Shown here: positions 7,397 to 15,949 of the stretch, piece by piece
Position numbering within the stretch: position 1 is the first letter of the stretch
How the letters are laid out: each line of letters begins with the position of its first letter
Assembly (NCBI GenBank): GCA_001829495.1
Contig: MIBJ01000006.1
Coordinates: 1 to 36,027, forward strand
Direction: 5' to 3'
DNA from: Spirochaetes bacterium RBG_16_49_21
GTDB taxonomy: Bacteria > Spirochaetota > UBA4802 > UBA5550
DNA length: 36,027 nucleotides
Program-made: the position numbers and the translations under genes
Notes under the pieces: generated by a model
Database searches by the model: none
The model's input: only the letters and a program-made list of their open reading frames with translations
Told to the model about the DNA's origin: nothing

Positions 7397-8023
7397 TCAG
7401 TAATTGACATCTATGCCGGTCTTCGTCAAAAACCGGTCATGCCATCCTGAGAGAATCGATAATGAACAAATTGCGCCGAGCGCTGCAAAGGTCATGTCCC
7501 ACTGCGCGTCCCAAATGTCGCCCTGCGAGCCCAGAAACGACTCTGCAGTCTCGCTGGTGGATAATGCATAACCGAACTCTATCAGCTCATACAATGCGCT
7601 TATCGTAATGCATAGGGATACTACTATGAAGAAGAGCCACTTGCCCCTGCGCAGAGGAGATGTGCGGAGGAGTATCTCCCGGATCAGCAGGGCCGGGAAA
7701 AAGCCCTGTGCAAAATGGCCTAACCGATCGTAATGATTGCGTGCGAAGCCGAACCAGTCCTGCATCCAGAATCCAAGAGGAACCTTTGCGTATGTATAGA
7801 TCCCGCCTACGGCCAGTATCAGTGAGTGAATTATCAGCAACAGGTAGATGAAGTCGGTAAATTGCAATCTTCGGTAGGTCAGAATGAGTATCGGCAATCC
7901 AATCAAGATCGGGAAGACCTCGAGTAGCCAGGTGAATCTGTCGTGCGATAGGATTGACGATAGTATCAATATCAATAAAACTCCGATAAGATATGCTGCC
8001 GGCATTCTATTTTGCTTGTTCAT
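7397..8023 (-). CDS. DUF2238 (YjdF-like) integral membrane protein
   Basis: About six hydrophobic helices are visible. The conserved DUF2238 block is clear: ARNHYDRLGHFAQGFFPA, then IREILLR, ALYELIEF and GSQGDIWDAQWDM. The invariant His, Asp and Glu in and around the helices suggest metal or proton binding, but the function is unknown. The ATG at 8023 is chosen because AGGAGG precedes it by five bases; the GTG at 8029 would sit on the ribosome site. It lies 35 bp after pgsW on the same strand and may be read with the pgs operon. Confidence 0.85.
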   Translation of the reverse strand: MNKQNRMPAAYLIGVLLILILSSILSHDRFTWLLEVFPILIGLPILILTYRRLQFTDFIYLLLIIHSLILAVGGIYTYAKVPLGFWMQDWFGFARNHYDRLGHFAQGFFPALLIREILLRTSPLRRGKWLFFIVVSLCITISALYELIEFGYALSTSETAESFLGSQGDIWDAQWDMTFAALGAICSLSILSGWHDRFLTKTGIDVNY

Positions 8024-8058
8024 CAGCACCTCCTGATTTGGTCATATCCTCTCGTGCA

Positions 8059-9204
8059 TCACACCATATGCTCCGGAGGCCTCATCTTTGAGGATTTTTT
8101 CTGGGGAATAAATACTCTATACCCGATGCCAATTTTCATGAATAAATACAGAAATATGATAAGAAACAGCAGAACAATGACAACCAGGAATTTATTATAT
8201 TCCGATCGATTGTATATTTCGCCCACTCCGATTTTCGGGATTTTTTTGAATGATTCCGGAAAACTATAATTCTTCGCCAGGGTCTTTATATAATTAAAAT
8301 TCAGAATGGGGATTTGATCCCTGCCGAATCTGCTCATCACGCTGTCGACGCGCAGCGCTCTCCGCGGCGCCCTGATATTGAGCCCGGCCTTGTACCGCAT
8401 TTTTCCTATAAACGACCCGATGGCGACGGTTCCGCCGCCCACGTTGATATACGCCCCTATCTGGGTCTCCTTGGCCCATTCGCGGTATATCGCCATTCGC
8501 TCATCAACATTTTTCTTCATATCGTCGAACTCAAGCAAGATGATTTTGTATTTCAAAATGGTCTCTCGCAATATGCGCTTGCCCGGTTCCGACATGCCGA
8601 GGGCGTTGTCCCGCACGCCTCCCAGCGACGCGGCGGCCGTTCGATACGTACAGAATTGCTTTTCGTTAAGAACGTGCTCCATGTCAAGCCAGGTGAAATT
8701 CGGTATATTGGCCCCCCACGTGGAAGCCGCGACGCTGGTGATTATGATGAGCCTCAGGTTCATTGCCTTGGCGGCCGAAAGCACCGCCAGGTTCATTGCG
8801 GGGAATGAGCCGGTGAAGGAGACGGCGACGGTGCTCCCGTTCCTGACCTTTGCCTCCTTCAGCATGGATACGATCACTGCCGCCCAGTTGGGGTTGAGTG
8901 AGATGAGCTTTGAATCGATGTCCACCGTGGTGCTGGTTATCGGGGAAGAGAGAACGCCGATGAGCCCGGTGTGCAGGGGGTCAATAGCCTTGTTGATCGG
9001 GCCGATATTTTTCACCCGGTGCTGCTTTATGATATCCATAGCCTGGAGCATGTACCGGGCCGCTCTGATCTTTTCCCGGTAATAGGGCTGCTTGAGATTA
9101 AGCTTGAATGACTCGACTATTATGAGAACAATGACGGCCAGAATTGCCGTGACCAGATGGATCTGCCACGATACGGCGCTCGGCTTCCACAGGAGCTTTT
9201 TCAT
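8059..9204 (-). CDS. pgsW: Poly-gamma-glutamate system protein PgsW
   Basis: I recognise this as the 'poly-gamma-glutamate system protein' found beside pgsB and pgsC. An N-terminal membrane helix (about 17-33) precedes a large extracytoplasmic domain with conserved stretches (VAVSFTGSFPAMNLAVLSA, SVAASTWGANIPNFTW, INVGGGTVAIGS), and a second helix (about 341-360) leaves a short basic tail. Its role in polymer synthesis or export is not established. Its start overlaps the pgsC stop by 4 bp, so it is translationally coupled. In this window it occupies the place where pgsA/capA often sits. Confidence 0.85.
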   Translation of the reverse strand: MKKLLWKPSAVSWQIHLVTAILAVIVLIIVESFKLNLKQPYYREKIRAARYMLQAMDIIKQHRVKNIGPINKAIDPLHTGLIGVLSSPITSTTVDIDSKLISLNPNWAAVIVSMLKEAKVRNGSTVAVSFTGSFPAMNLAVLSAAKAMNLRLIIITSVAASTWGANIPNFTWLDMEHVLNEKQFCTYRTAAASLGGVRDNALGMSEPGKRILRETILKYKIILLEFDDMKKNVDERMAIYREWAKETQIGAYINVGGGTVAIGSFIGKMRYKAGLNIRAPRRALRVDSVMSRFGRDQIPILNFNYIKTLAKNYSFPESFKKIPKIGVGEIYNRSEYNKFLVVIVLLFLIIFLYLFMKIGIGYRVFIPQKKSSKMRPPEHMV

Positions 9205-9659
9205 ATTAATATTTCCCTGCCGTAGATAAGAATGAGGATCAGCCGCACGATCGTGCTCGATGTAAGAAGGGCGGCAATAGTCTCAAGTATGCCCTGCCGG
9301 TCGATCCATATGGCTATCAGCCCGGGGATTATATAGCCGACGATGTTCAGTTCAACGATCTGCGGCCCCACCGGTATGACATCGAGCAGGCGCACCAGCC
9401 AGCCGAGAAGGAATCCGAGGAGTATCATGAGAACCGTGCGCCTCCTCCCGTATATGATGATGAAGGCCCCCAGGGTGTTCACGATAACATAGGTCACCAT
9501 GCTGATGATGATCGTCATGGCGATGACGAGCGGCTTGTTAAGATAGAGCGCGATATATCCGGGGACCACCATGCCGCCGGCTGCGATCCCGAAAAACTCG
9601 GAAAAGAGGAGGCTGACGCAGAGTCCCAGCCCTATTGATATCGTCACGATTGCTTCCAT
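9201..9659 (-). CDS. pgsC: Poly-gamma-glutamate synthase membrane subunit PgsC/CapC
   Basis: The 152 residues are almost entirely hydrophobic, with four to five helices. The sequence shows the PgsC hallmarks GIAAGGMVVPGYIALYLNKP near the N-terminus and NIVGYIIPGLIAIWIDRQG towards the C-terminus. Length matches the family (about 150). PgsC forms the membrane part of the ligase complex with PgsB, which adds glutamate through gamma-amide bonds. It starts 26 bp after pgsB and overlaps pgsW by 4 bp. Confidence 0.93.
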   Translation of the reverse strand: MEAIVTISIGLGLCVSLLFSEFFGIAAGGMVVPGYIALYLNKPLVIAMTIIISMVTYVIVNTLGAFIIIYGRRRTVLMILLGFLLGWLVRLLDVIPVGPQIVELNIVGYIIPGLIAIWIDRQGILETIAALLTSSTIVRLILILIYGREILI

Positions 9660-9685
9660 AACGTTTTCCTTATGCGCCGGCCGCG

Positions 9686-10879
9686 CTACGATAAAATGTC
9701 TTCAGCCCTGTTTTTAAAATAGGTGATCAATTCAAGCCCCGGACCCGCTATATTCCCGATCCCCATCAACAGGGTCGATTTTTTGCAGTATTTTAAGATT
9801 TCCTCAAAAATAAATTCGGTACTCAGATCCTCGGTATTGGTGAAGAGCCGGGGATCGATTCCTTCCTTAACGGCAGTGCGCATGAGAAAATACGAGCCGG
9901 AGCCGATGAGGATATACCGGTCCGCCTTGGGCCATTCGACAAGGGCTCTCCCTATCTGCCGGGAGCGGTCAGGCCGGTCCATGCGGCTGTTTATGATCAT
10001 TATGCGGCTCTCCACGTCCGTGTGCTTATCGAGAGCCATCCGCCATATGGTTTCGCTCGACTCAGGATCGTTCGCGGCGAAGCCGTTTATAAAATGTATA
10101 CGCCTGCCGAAAAAATTGAGCTTCATGTCGATCATGGCCCCCATGTCCGGAGCGGCCCTTTTCATACCCCGCAGGGCCACATCCCTCGACACCCCCAGGG
10201 ACTCGCATACCGTGAGGGCAAGGGCTATGTTTTCCCGGTGCTCGACATAGGCGAACTCACCGAGGTCATGATCCTGTATAGATTCCATTTCAGCATCGGA
10301 AACCCTTGTAAGGCCGGATTTCCGGTTACGGCACACGGCCTCAAATTCCTCCGGATAATCCTTCTCGCCGGTAAACAGATGCCTCCCTTTCGGCGTTGTT
10401 CCCAGAACGGCGCAGGCGACATCATGCTCCCGCGGTCCCATGACATCGAGGTGATCCTCGCGCACGTTGGTTATCACGCCGTGGGTGGCCTGCACGAGCT
10501 TCAATTCGCACAGGGACTGGAGGTGGGGCTGGAGCGCCATACATTCTATCACCAGGGCCTCCGCCTTGTTCCGCGCGGCAAAGGCGATGATCCGGACCTG
10601 TTCGATGATATTGGCCGAACCCCGCCTGAATACGGGATATTCGGATCCGTCATGAATTATCACTCGGGGAAGGGCGCCGGTGGTTTTGGCAAATGTTTTT
10701 ATTCCCGCCTCGCGAAGTCCGGCTGCTATCAGCCTGGTTACCGATGACTTGCCCCGTGTCCCGTTGACATGAATTCTGACGGGAATGGATCTGAGATTTT
10801 TTATATGGTCTGCGTACTCGAGGATTCCGAGTATAACCGGAAGGAAAATCAATACCGTTATGATAAGTATTTCATGCAT
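9686..10879 (-). CDS. pgsB: Poly-gamma-glutamate synthase ligase PgsB/CapB
   Basis: PgsB is the ATP-dependent amide ligase that polymerises glutamate. It has one N-terminal membrane helix (residues 4-20) and a Mur-ligase-like P-loop NGTRGKSS at 39-46. ECMALQP (about 121-127) and TNVREDHLDVMG (about 147-158) are strongly conserved family blocks, and NGFAANDPESS lies in the C-terminal half. At 397 residues it is full length. It heads the pgsB-pgsC-pgsW operon. The product would be a poly-gamma-glutamate capsule or released polymer. Confidence 0.95.
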   Translation of the reverse strand: MHEILIITVLIFLPVILGILEYADHIKNLRSIPVRIHVNGTRGKSSVTRLIAAGLREAGIKTFAKTTGALPRVIIHDGSEYPVFRRGSANIIEQVRIIAFAARNKAEALVIECMALQPHLQSLCELKLVQATHGVITNVREDHLDVMGPREHDVACAVLGTTPKGRHLFTGEKDYPEEFEAVCRNRKSGLTRVSDAEMESIQDHDLGEFAYVEHRENIALALTVCESLGVSRDVALRGMKRAAPDMGAMIDMKLNFFGRRIHFINGFAANDPESSETIWRMALDKHTDVESRIMIINSRMDRPDRSRQIGRALVEWPKADRYILIGSGSYFLMRTAVKEGIDPRLFTNTEDLSTEFIFEEILKYCKKSTLLMGIGNIAGPGLELITYFKNRAEDILS

Positions 10880-10971
10880 CGTTTAATTCCACATCTTCCA
10901 GACTTTTGTATCGGGAAAACGTATTACCCAGATTGTCAAGTGAATAAAGTAATGGTAACTGCTCAGTTAAC

Positions 10972-11110
10972 TCTCGCAAAGATTGACCTCATCCCCCCCT
11001 CCCCCCCTTCTCCTCAATAAGAGAAGGGGGGTGCATAAAACTTATAGTTATAAGCTCCCCCTCTCCAATTTGGAGAGGGGGCCGGGGGGTGAGGTCAGTC
11101 TTTACGAGAA
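10972..11110. repeat. Foldback element with three nested hairpins
   Basis: Outer arms at 10972-10998 and 11084-11110 share TCTCGYAAAGAYTGACCTCA followed by C-runs, with three mismatches in 27. Inside are an 11-bp hairpin (11002-11012/11021-11031), a perfect CTTATA/TATAAG hairpin (11041-11054) and another 11-bp hairpin (11057-11067/11071-11081). The element fills most of the gap between pgsB (end 10879) and the acyl-CoA synthetase gene; no gene is visible there. Confidence 0.85.
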
Positions 11111-11132
11111 ATTATCAATAGCTGAATACTTA

Positions 11133-12599
11133 CTACTTCCCGTGCGTTTGCAAAAATCTACGGTACCGATACTGCTTTGACAGGCAGAGCGCCGCCATCT
11201 CGGGCGTTTTGTACACGATCGCTTTATACCTGCTTCCCTCCTTGGTGTATGTCATCTCGTCATCGGGAAATGCCGCCAACGATACCGGATAGATCGGCTT
11301 GTCGTATTTGCTCATCAGCGCGAGTATCACATCCAGAATCTGCTTGTCAATCTCGCGGGACATATTTTCATATCTGCGCAGCTCTTCATTCGGTAAAAAT
11401 CCCATCCGATGGGCGGATTTGATCGGCCGTATCCCGAATTTTGCCGCGCCGATGAGGCCGAGGACGATGATGGCGTCATACGCATCGGATGATACCATCA
11501 CCTCGATGGCTTCCTTAAAAAAGGCATGATCGGGTTGTCCGACAAGATCGACCGGATTTGATCTGCTCCAGAAAGCGGGAAGCTTGGAATCAAAAAGGCG
11601 TTTGAGGGACTCAGGGAGCGGCGGAAGGTCCAGCCCGCGTTCCTCGCATTCGTCTGCCGTAATTACTCCCCAACCGCCGCCGAGGGTTATGATCCCGACT
11701 CTGTTTCCTCGGGGAAGCGGGAAGCTGTCAAAGACCGCCGCCAGCTCAAGGAGCTCGGTAGGGTTCATGGCTATCGTAATGCCCGTCTGCTTCATCACTG
11801 CTTCGAAGATATTGAATGATCCGGCCATGGCACCGGTGTGGGAATGCGCCGCCCTGCCCCCTCCTTCGGTCCTGCCTGCCTTGAGTGCGATAACCGGCTT
11901 TTTTAAACAGGTGCTTTTGGCAATATCCAGGAATCTTCTTCCGTCGTCGACTCCCTCAAGGTAGAGGAGAATAACCCGGGTATCGGCATCGCGGTTGAAA
12001 TATTCCAGAAAGTCTTCAACCTTCAGCACCGCCTCGTTTCCGGAACCGACGAATTTGCTTATGCCGATTTTCTCCAGTTCGGCCCAGAGCATGATCTGGT
12101 TGCCCACGTTGCCGCTCTGAGCTATGATGGATATGCCGCCGATTGCGGGACGCGGATGGGCGCCGGTTCCGTGGAGGCCCCAGCGCAGGTTTGACATGCC
12201 CATGGTGTTGGGGCCTACGATATTGATTGAATGCCCGGCAGCGAAATCAATGAGCTGTTTTTCAATAAGAACCCCCCCGGCCCCCGCCTCGCTGAAACCC
12301 GACGATATGACGACCACGTTACGGATATCCTTGCCGGCGCAGTCTGCAAGAATACCCATTACGGTACTGGCCGGAGTGGCTATATACGCCAGGTCGACAC
12401 GCTCCGGTATCTCCGTAACCGATTTATAGGCCTTCAGGCCGTAAATTGTATCTCGTGATGAAGAGACCGGGTAAACCCTGCCTTTAAAACCGCCGTCAAG
12501 AATATTGGTGATAATGATAGAGCCCCATTTCAGACTCGCCTCTCCGGCGCCGATGACTGCAATGCTGTCAGGGTAGAACAACGTATCAAGATTCTTCAT
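11133..12599 (-). CDS. NDP-forming acyl-CoA synthetase, alpha-type chain
   Basis: The protein has the three-domain alpha architecture of ADP/GDP-forming acyl-CoA synthetases. A CoA-binding Rossmann domain starts SIAVIGAGEASLKWG, a succinyl-CoA-ligase-like domain includes GPNTMGMSN and IIAQSGNVG, and a further ligase domain carries AHSHTGAMAG, whose His in SHTG is the expected phosphorylation site. No ATP-grasp beta domain is fused or adjacent, so the partner must be elsewhere or the protein works differently. The start at 12599 (MKNLDTLFYPDSIAV) is preferred over 12716 because it matches the family N-terminus and has an AGGA site. It could make ATP from acyl-CoA in fermentation. Confidence 0.85.
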   Translation of the reverse strand: MKNLDTLFYPDSIAVIGAGEASLKWGSIIITNILDGGFKGRVYPVSSSRDTIYGLKAYKSVTEIPERVDLAYIATPASTVMGILADCAGKDIRNVVVISSGFSEAGAGGVLIEKQLIDFAAGHSINIVGPNTMGMSNLRWGLHGTGAHPRPAIGGISIIAQSGNVGNQIMLWAELEKIGISKFVGSGNEAVLKVEDFLEYFNRDADTRVILLYLEGVDDGRRFLDIAKSTCLKKPVIALKAGRTEGGGRAAHSHTGAMAGSFNIFEAVMKQTGITIAMNPTELLELAAVFDSFPLPRGNRVGIITLGGGWGVITADECEERGLDLPPLPESLKRLFDSKLPAFWSRSNPVDLVGQPDHAFFKEAIEVMVSSDAYDAIIVLGLIGAAKFGIRPIKSAHRMGFLPNEELRRYENMSREIDKQILDVILALMSKYDKPIYPVSLAAFPDDEMTYTKEGSRYKAIVYKTPEMAALCLSKQYRYRRFLQTHGK

Positions 12600-12777
12600 A
12601 TTCGTCAACCATCCTGCGTCATGTATTGAGTGTTTATATTGCCGATGCATTAAATTCCAACCGACCGCTGCATCGGTTACCGGTGCCAGTTCAATAATTA
12701 TTTGATATTTTTTCAAGCCATTAGTGAAGGGGGCGTAAATAAAACAGTGTTGATGGTTTGCTGAGCGAGAGGCTAGT

Positions 12778-13650
12778 TTACTTTCTTTTCAAATCTTCGA
12801 TCCTTTTCATGGCGCCCTGGATTGGCTCCGTCAGGCCCGGCGGGCAGTGCTTAATAAATGACTCCAAACTGGCGATCGCCTCCTTTTTTTTGCCAAGCTC
12901 CGTCAAGACTATGGCTCTATTATAGTAGGGCATATAGTTGGTCGGATTGAGTTCTATCGATTTCGTATATGCCGTGCTTGCATCGACGTATTTTTTCTGT
13001 TTTTGATACAATACGCCGAGGTTATAATAGGCGAGGTAAAATCGAGCGTCGATCTTGACGGCTTTTCTAAACTGTTCCTCAGCCTTTGGAAATTTTTCAT
13101 TTTCGAGATAGATCATTCCGATATTATTCTCAACTTCCGCATCCTGCTTGATTGACGATGCCTTCTCCCATGCATCCTTTGCCGGGCCGTAATTTTTCTG
13201 TTGATAGTAGATCAGTCCGATCTGCACCCACGCCGGAAAATACTTCTTATCCAGTGCCGTGCATTTCTTGAGCTTCTCCAGCGCCTTGTCCGGATTATTC
13301 AAATTTACATATACCAGCCCCAGATTATAGTGGTACAGGGGAAGATCCGGGTTCAAGGATATCGCCTTTTCGTAATATTTAGCCGCTTCATTTAATTTAT
13401 TCAACCGCAGATAACAGGTGCCGATATTGTTGGGATATTCGGCTTCTTCGGGCTCCTCGCTTGCGGCCTTTTCAAATTTCTGCAGGGCACCGGAAAAGTC
13501 GCCTTTGAAAAACAGCTCTAACCCTTCTTTATTATATTCGACCGCTTTAGGATTCATCGCATGCTTTGCCTTATTTGAATCATTTTTGGAATTACACGAG
13601 ATCGGTATAAATAGCAATAACAATAAACCGATTAAGTATCTCCTATCCAT
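12778..13650 (-). CDS. TPR-repeat lipoprotein
   Basis: The lipobox IPISC gives a lipidated Cys about 20 residues in. The mature protein is built of about seven tetratricopeptide repeats, recognisable from motifs such as YNKEGLELFFKGDFSGALQ, NNIGTCYLRLNKLNEAAK, YHYNLGLVYVNLNNPDKAL and YYNLGVLYQKQKKYVDA. It is a likely scaffold for protein contacts at the inner face of the outer membrane or on the periplasmic side. The ATG at 13650 is chosen because AAGGGG is well spaced before it and too close to the ATG at 13656. It follows the tetraheme cytochrome gene by 57 bp on the same strand, so the two may form an operon. Confidence 0.85.
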   Translation of the reverse strand: MDRRYLIGLLLLLFIPISCNSKNDSNKAKHAMNPKAVEYNKEGLELFFKGDFSGALQKFEKAASEEPEEAEYPNNIGTCYLRLNKLNEAAKYYEKAISLNPDLPLYHYNLGLVYVNLNNPDKALEKLKKCTALDKKYFPAWVQIGLIYYQQKNYGPAKDAWEKASSIKQDAEVENNIGMIYLENEKFPKAEEQFRKAVKIDARFYLAYYNLGVLYQKQKKYVDASTAYTKSIELNPTNYMPYYNRAIVLTELGKKKEAIASLESFIKHCPPGLTEPIQGAMKRIEDLKRK

Positions 13651-13707
13651 TTGCATCCCCTTTGTATATTTCCTAATAATGAATAAATTACCATGTCCTT
13701 TTTATAC

Positions 13708-14094
13708 TCAATGGCATTCCTTGCATCTCTGAGGGCCTGTTTTCCGGGCGATATGGCAATCTATGCAAAGGCCATGCATCCGCGTATATCCATTTTCCCC
13801 ATAATGGCATTTGGCGCAAACCTTTATCCGTTCCGGATTGTCGTGCTTATGGTGGCAGTCAAGACATTTCAGACCCTCTTCCTCATGAGCTTTATGGGAC
13901 ATCTTAACCGAGCCGACCTGGCTTTTATATCCCGCGCCGACTTGTTTCTGTAAATCAAATATTCTGGTTGTTTTTGTAATGGTAACGACATCAGTCGGTT
14001 GTTCCTCAGTCGTCCAGGGATCGAGTTTGCAGGAAGCGATTATTCCTCCGATGATAATTGCAACAGCAATAGGCAAAATCTTTTTCAATTCCAA
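13708..14094 (-). CDS. Small tetraheme c-type cytochrome lipoprotein (cytochrome c3/c7-like)
   Basis: Four CxxCH heme sites are visible in 128 residues: CLDCH (77-81), CAKCH (93-97), CIDCH (110-114) and CKECH (124-128). The last ends the protein. Histidines at 67 and 70 in MSHKAH and at 82 and 84 could be distal ligands. An N-terminal helix ending IASC (Cys22) is a lipobox, so it should be anchored to a membrane facing the periplasm or outside. The start is TTG at 14094, supported by AAGGAGG seven bases upstream. It suggests electron transfer to a periplasmic or extracellular acceptor. The TPR lipoprotein is next on the strand. Confidence 0.85.
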   Translation of the reverse strand: MELKKILPIAVAIIIGGIIASCKLDPWTTEEQPTDVVTITKTTRIFDLQKQVGAGYKSQVGSVKMSHKAHEEEGLKCLDCHHKHDNPERIKVCAKCHYGENGYTRMHGLCIDCHIARKTGPQRCKECH

Positions 14095-14319
14095 CTGACA
14101 CCCTCCTTGCTATTCTTTTTGATGAGCTAGTTTTTTAAAATAAAGGGCCTGTCCGCCGCAATTTAGAAATATCGTGATCGAATAATATAGTTTGTATGTA
14201 TGAATATGGATATTGTTATTACTAAAATTTGTGTCAACATCAAAAAAATATTTTTTTTGAAAAACAATTCAGGCTATTCAGCAATGTACGGTCGTATATT
14301 AATTAAGCGTAAATATTTT

Positions 14320-14450
14320 GTCATTGCGAGCAAAGCGAAGCAATCCGCATTTTATTTCATAAAATTCATGATTTACAAGTATTTTCTGTGTCATAATTCA
14401 GTATATAAAGCATTTGCAGATTGCTTCGTCGCTGCGTTCCTCGCAATGAC
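14320..14450. repeat. Inverted pair of TCATTGCGAGC-AAGCAATC repeats
   Basis: The left arm at 14320-14349 (GTCATTGCGAGC...GAAGCAATC) and right arm at 14415-14450 (GATTGCTTCG...CTCGCAATGAC) are inverted copies of a repeat type I know from many bacterial intergenic regions. They enclose 65 bp of AT-rich DNA. An 87-codon frame across them is not a gene. Confidence 0.85.
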
Positions 14451-14545
14451 AAACTTTAAATGAAATTGGTACACTAATTACTGCACGGATGTCCGGTGAT
14501 TTTTTAATTGATTTTTTAAGCTATGATTTATTTATATCAATCAAT

Positions 14546-14655
14546 TAGACTTGTTACGAAACTCCCGTTTCGCGCTTGAGGAAGCCCCTGCGGGGGCTTT
14601 CTAAGGGGCTCCGCCCCTTAAATCCTGTTAAAAAATTAATTATGCAACAAGTCTA
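14546..14655. repeat. Foldback element with two nested hairpins (ACAAGTCTA ends)
   Basis: Outer arms TAGACTTGTTAC (14546-14557) and GCAACAAGTCTA (14644-14655) enclose two hairpins, AAGCCCC/GGGGCTT (14582-14588/14593-14599) and TAAGGGGC/GCCCCTTA (14602-14609/14613-14620). The terminal sequence recurs at 29341-29354 before yidC. The gap 14095-14751 holds only this element, the 14320 pair and a hairpin at 14701-14721. Confidence 0.75.
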
Positions 14656-14700
14656 TTAATTACAGAAATACATTAAAATGTATTTTCATGATTTCAGGGT

Positions 14701-14721
14701 GAGGGGCGTTGCGCGCCCCTC
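14701..14721 (+). other. Hairpin in the leader of the GlgD-like gene
   Basis: GAGGGGCG (14701-14708) pairs with CGCCCCTC (14714-14721) around a 5-nt loop, 30 bases before the ATG at 14752. There is no T-run. It could affect mRNA stability or be another repeat. Confidence 0.4.
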
Positions 14722-14751
14722 AGGGACAACTGATTTCTCAGGTATCAGAGA

Positions 14752-15912
14752 ATGGATGAATGTACCATAATATCATACCCCGGAACGAGGAGCGAGCTGC
14801 TTCTTTCTTTGACCGAATCGAGATCCCGCTATATGCTTCCTATCGGCGGAAAGTTCCGGGTGGTCGATTTTACCCTGAGAAATTCATTCGCCTCCGGCGC
14901 GCGGACCACCATCATATACAACAATCTGGAGGACGATCTCGAAAAGCATGTCGAGCAGTACGGTCCTTTCGGCGACATGAAATTTCCGCCTATCAAGGTA
15001 ATAACGCGTGAATATTCAGACATCAAGGTCTGCTACAACCTTATACTGGAAAGCAATACTGAATATTACATCATCTATAACGGGGATAATCCTTCCATAA
15101 TTGATTTTGCCAAGATCATCAAAAAATACAAATCCAAGAGAACCGGGGCCGTGCTTTTCAAGCTCAATATGAACGGAAGATCCACTATGGCCTACACGGT
15201 ACTGGTATCGGATCAAAAGACGTTATTGAATGTCATTCGAACCGCAATCAAACAGAAAAAAACCGCGCCGAATATTTTTGAGATGATTATCAATATTCTG
15301 ATTAATAGGGGAATATCCAAGAGCAGTTCCGAGGCCTATTACTGGCCGATTAAAAACGTGCCGGAATACTATGACCTCAACAGGAGAATCATTCAAGATC
15401 CGGAGATTTTCGGCCTTCTGTACAGGGAAAAAATGCTGAAGAACGACGTTCTGCAGCAAGGACATGCTTATGTGGGCCGCCAGGGAAAGGTCATAACATC
15501 TTTTATTTCCGATTATTGCACAATAAACGGCACGGTGGAGAATTCGATCCTCTATCCGGGTGTCGAGGTGGGCGAGCATACCGTGGTGAAGGATTCGATC
15601 ATTCTTCCTTACAATAAGATCGGCTCCGGCGTAAGGATCCTCAGGACGATTCTAGATGAAAGGACCGAGCGGAATCCTGATTTGGAATATCTGAATGTCG
15701 GTAACTCATGCAAGATCGGATCGAGCGAAGAGCACATTAAAAATAATGATTTTCCCCAATCATTATTTTTCAGCATCACGCTTATCGGAAAAAATTGCCG
15801 CATCTTTGAAGGGGCCCGCATCGGCGGCGGCTGTTATGTCGCCTCCGGACAGGGAAGTCAATTTCTGGGCGCAAAAAAATTTCTCTACGACGGGACCTCC
15901 CTGCTCAAATAA
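14752..15912 (+). CDS. GlgD-like ADP-glucose pyrophosphorylase paralogue, probably non-catalytic
   Basis: The fold is GlgC/GlgD: an N-terminal nucleotidyltransferase domain with LPIGGKFRVVDFTLRNSF (near residue 32), a central NGDNPSIIDF, and a C-terminal left-handed beta-helix with hexapeptide turns (NSILYPGVEVGEHTVVKDS, IGKNCRIFEGARIGGG). The glycine-rich nucleotide loop of active GlgC (GGxGTRLxPLT) is degenerate (YPGTRSELLLSLT). This is the pattern of GlgD-type regulatory subunits, which work with GlgC to make ADP-glucose for glycogen. No glgC lies nearby. The ribosome site before 14752 is weak, so a slightly different start is possible. Confidence 0.78.
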   Translation: MDECTIISYPGTRSELLLSLTESRSRYMLPIGGKFRVVDFTLRNSFASGARTTIIYNNLEDDLEKHVEQYGPFGDMKFPPIKVITREYSDIKVCYNLILESNTEYYIIYNGDNPSIIDFAKIIKKYKSKRTGAVLFKLNMNGRSTMAYTVLVSDQKTLLNVIRTAIKQKKTAPNIFEMIINILINRGISKSSSEAYYWPIKNVPEYYDLNRRIIQDPEIFGLLYREKMLKNDVLQQGHAYVGRQGKVITSFISDYCTINGTVENSILYPGVEVGEHTVVKDSIILPYNKIGSGVRILRTILDERTERNPDLEYLNVGNSCKIGSSEEHIKNNDFPQSLFFSITLIGKNCRIFEGARIGGGCYVASGQGSQFLGAKKFLYDGTSLLK

Positions 15913-15949
15913 AGCCTGATCATGAGATTTCCGCCGTATTCATCTCCTT

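Noticed and set aside
14200..14463. 87-codon frame in the gap before the GlgD-like gene
   Set aside because: It spans both arms of the TCATTGCGAG repeat pair, so the coding potential is accidental.
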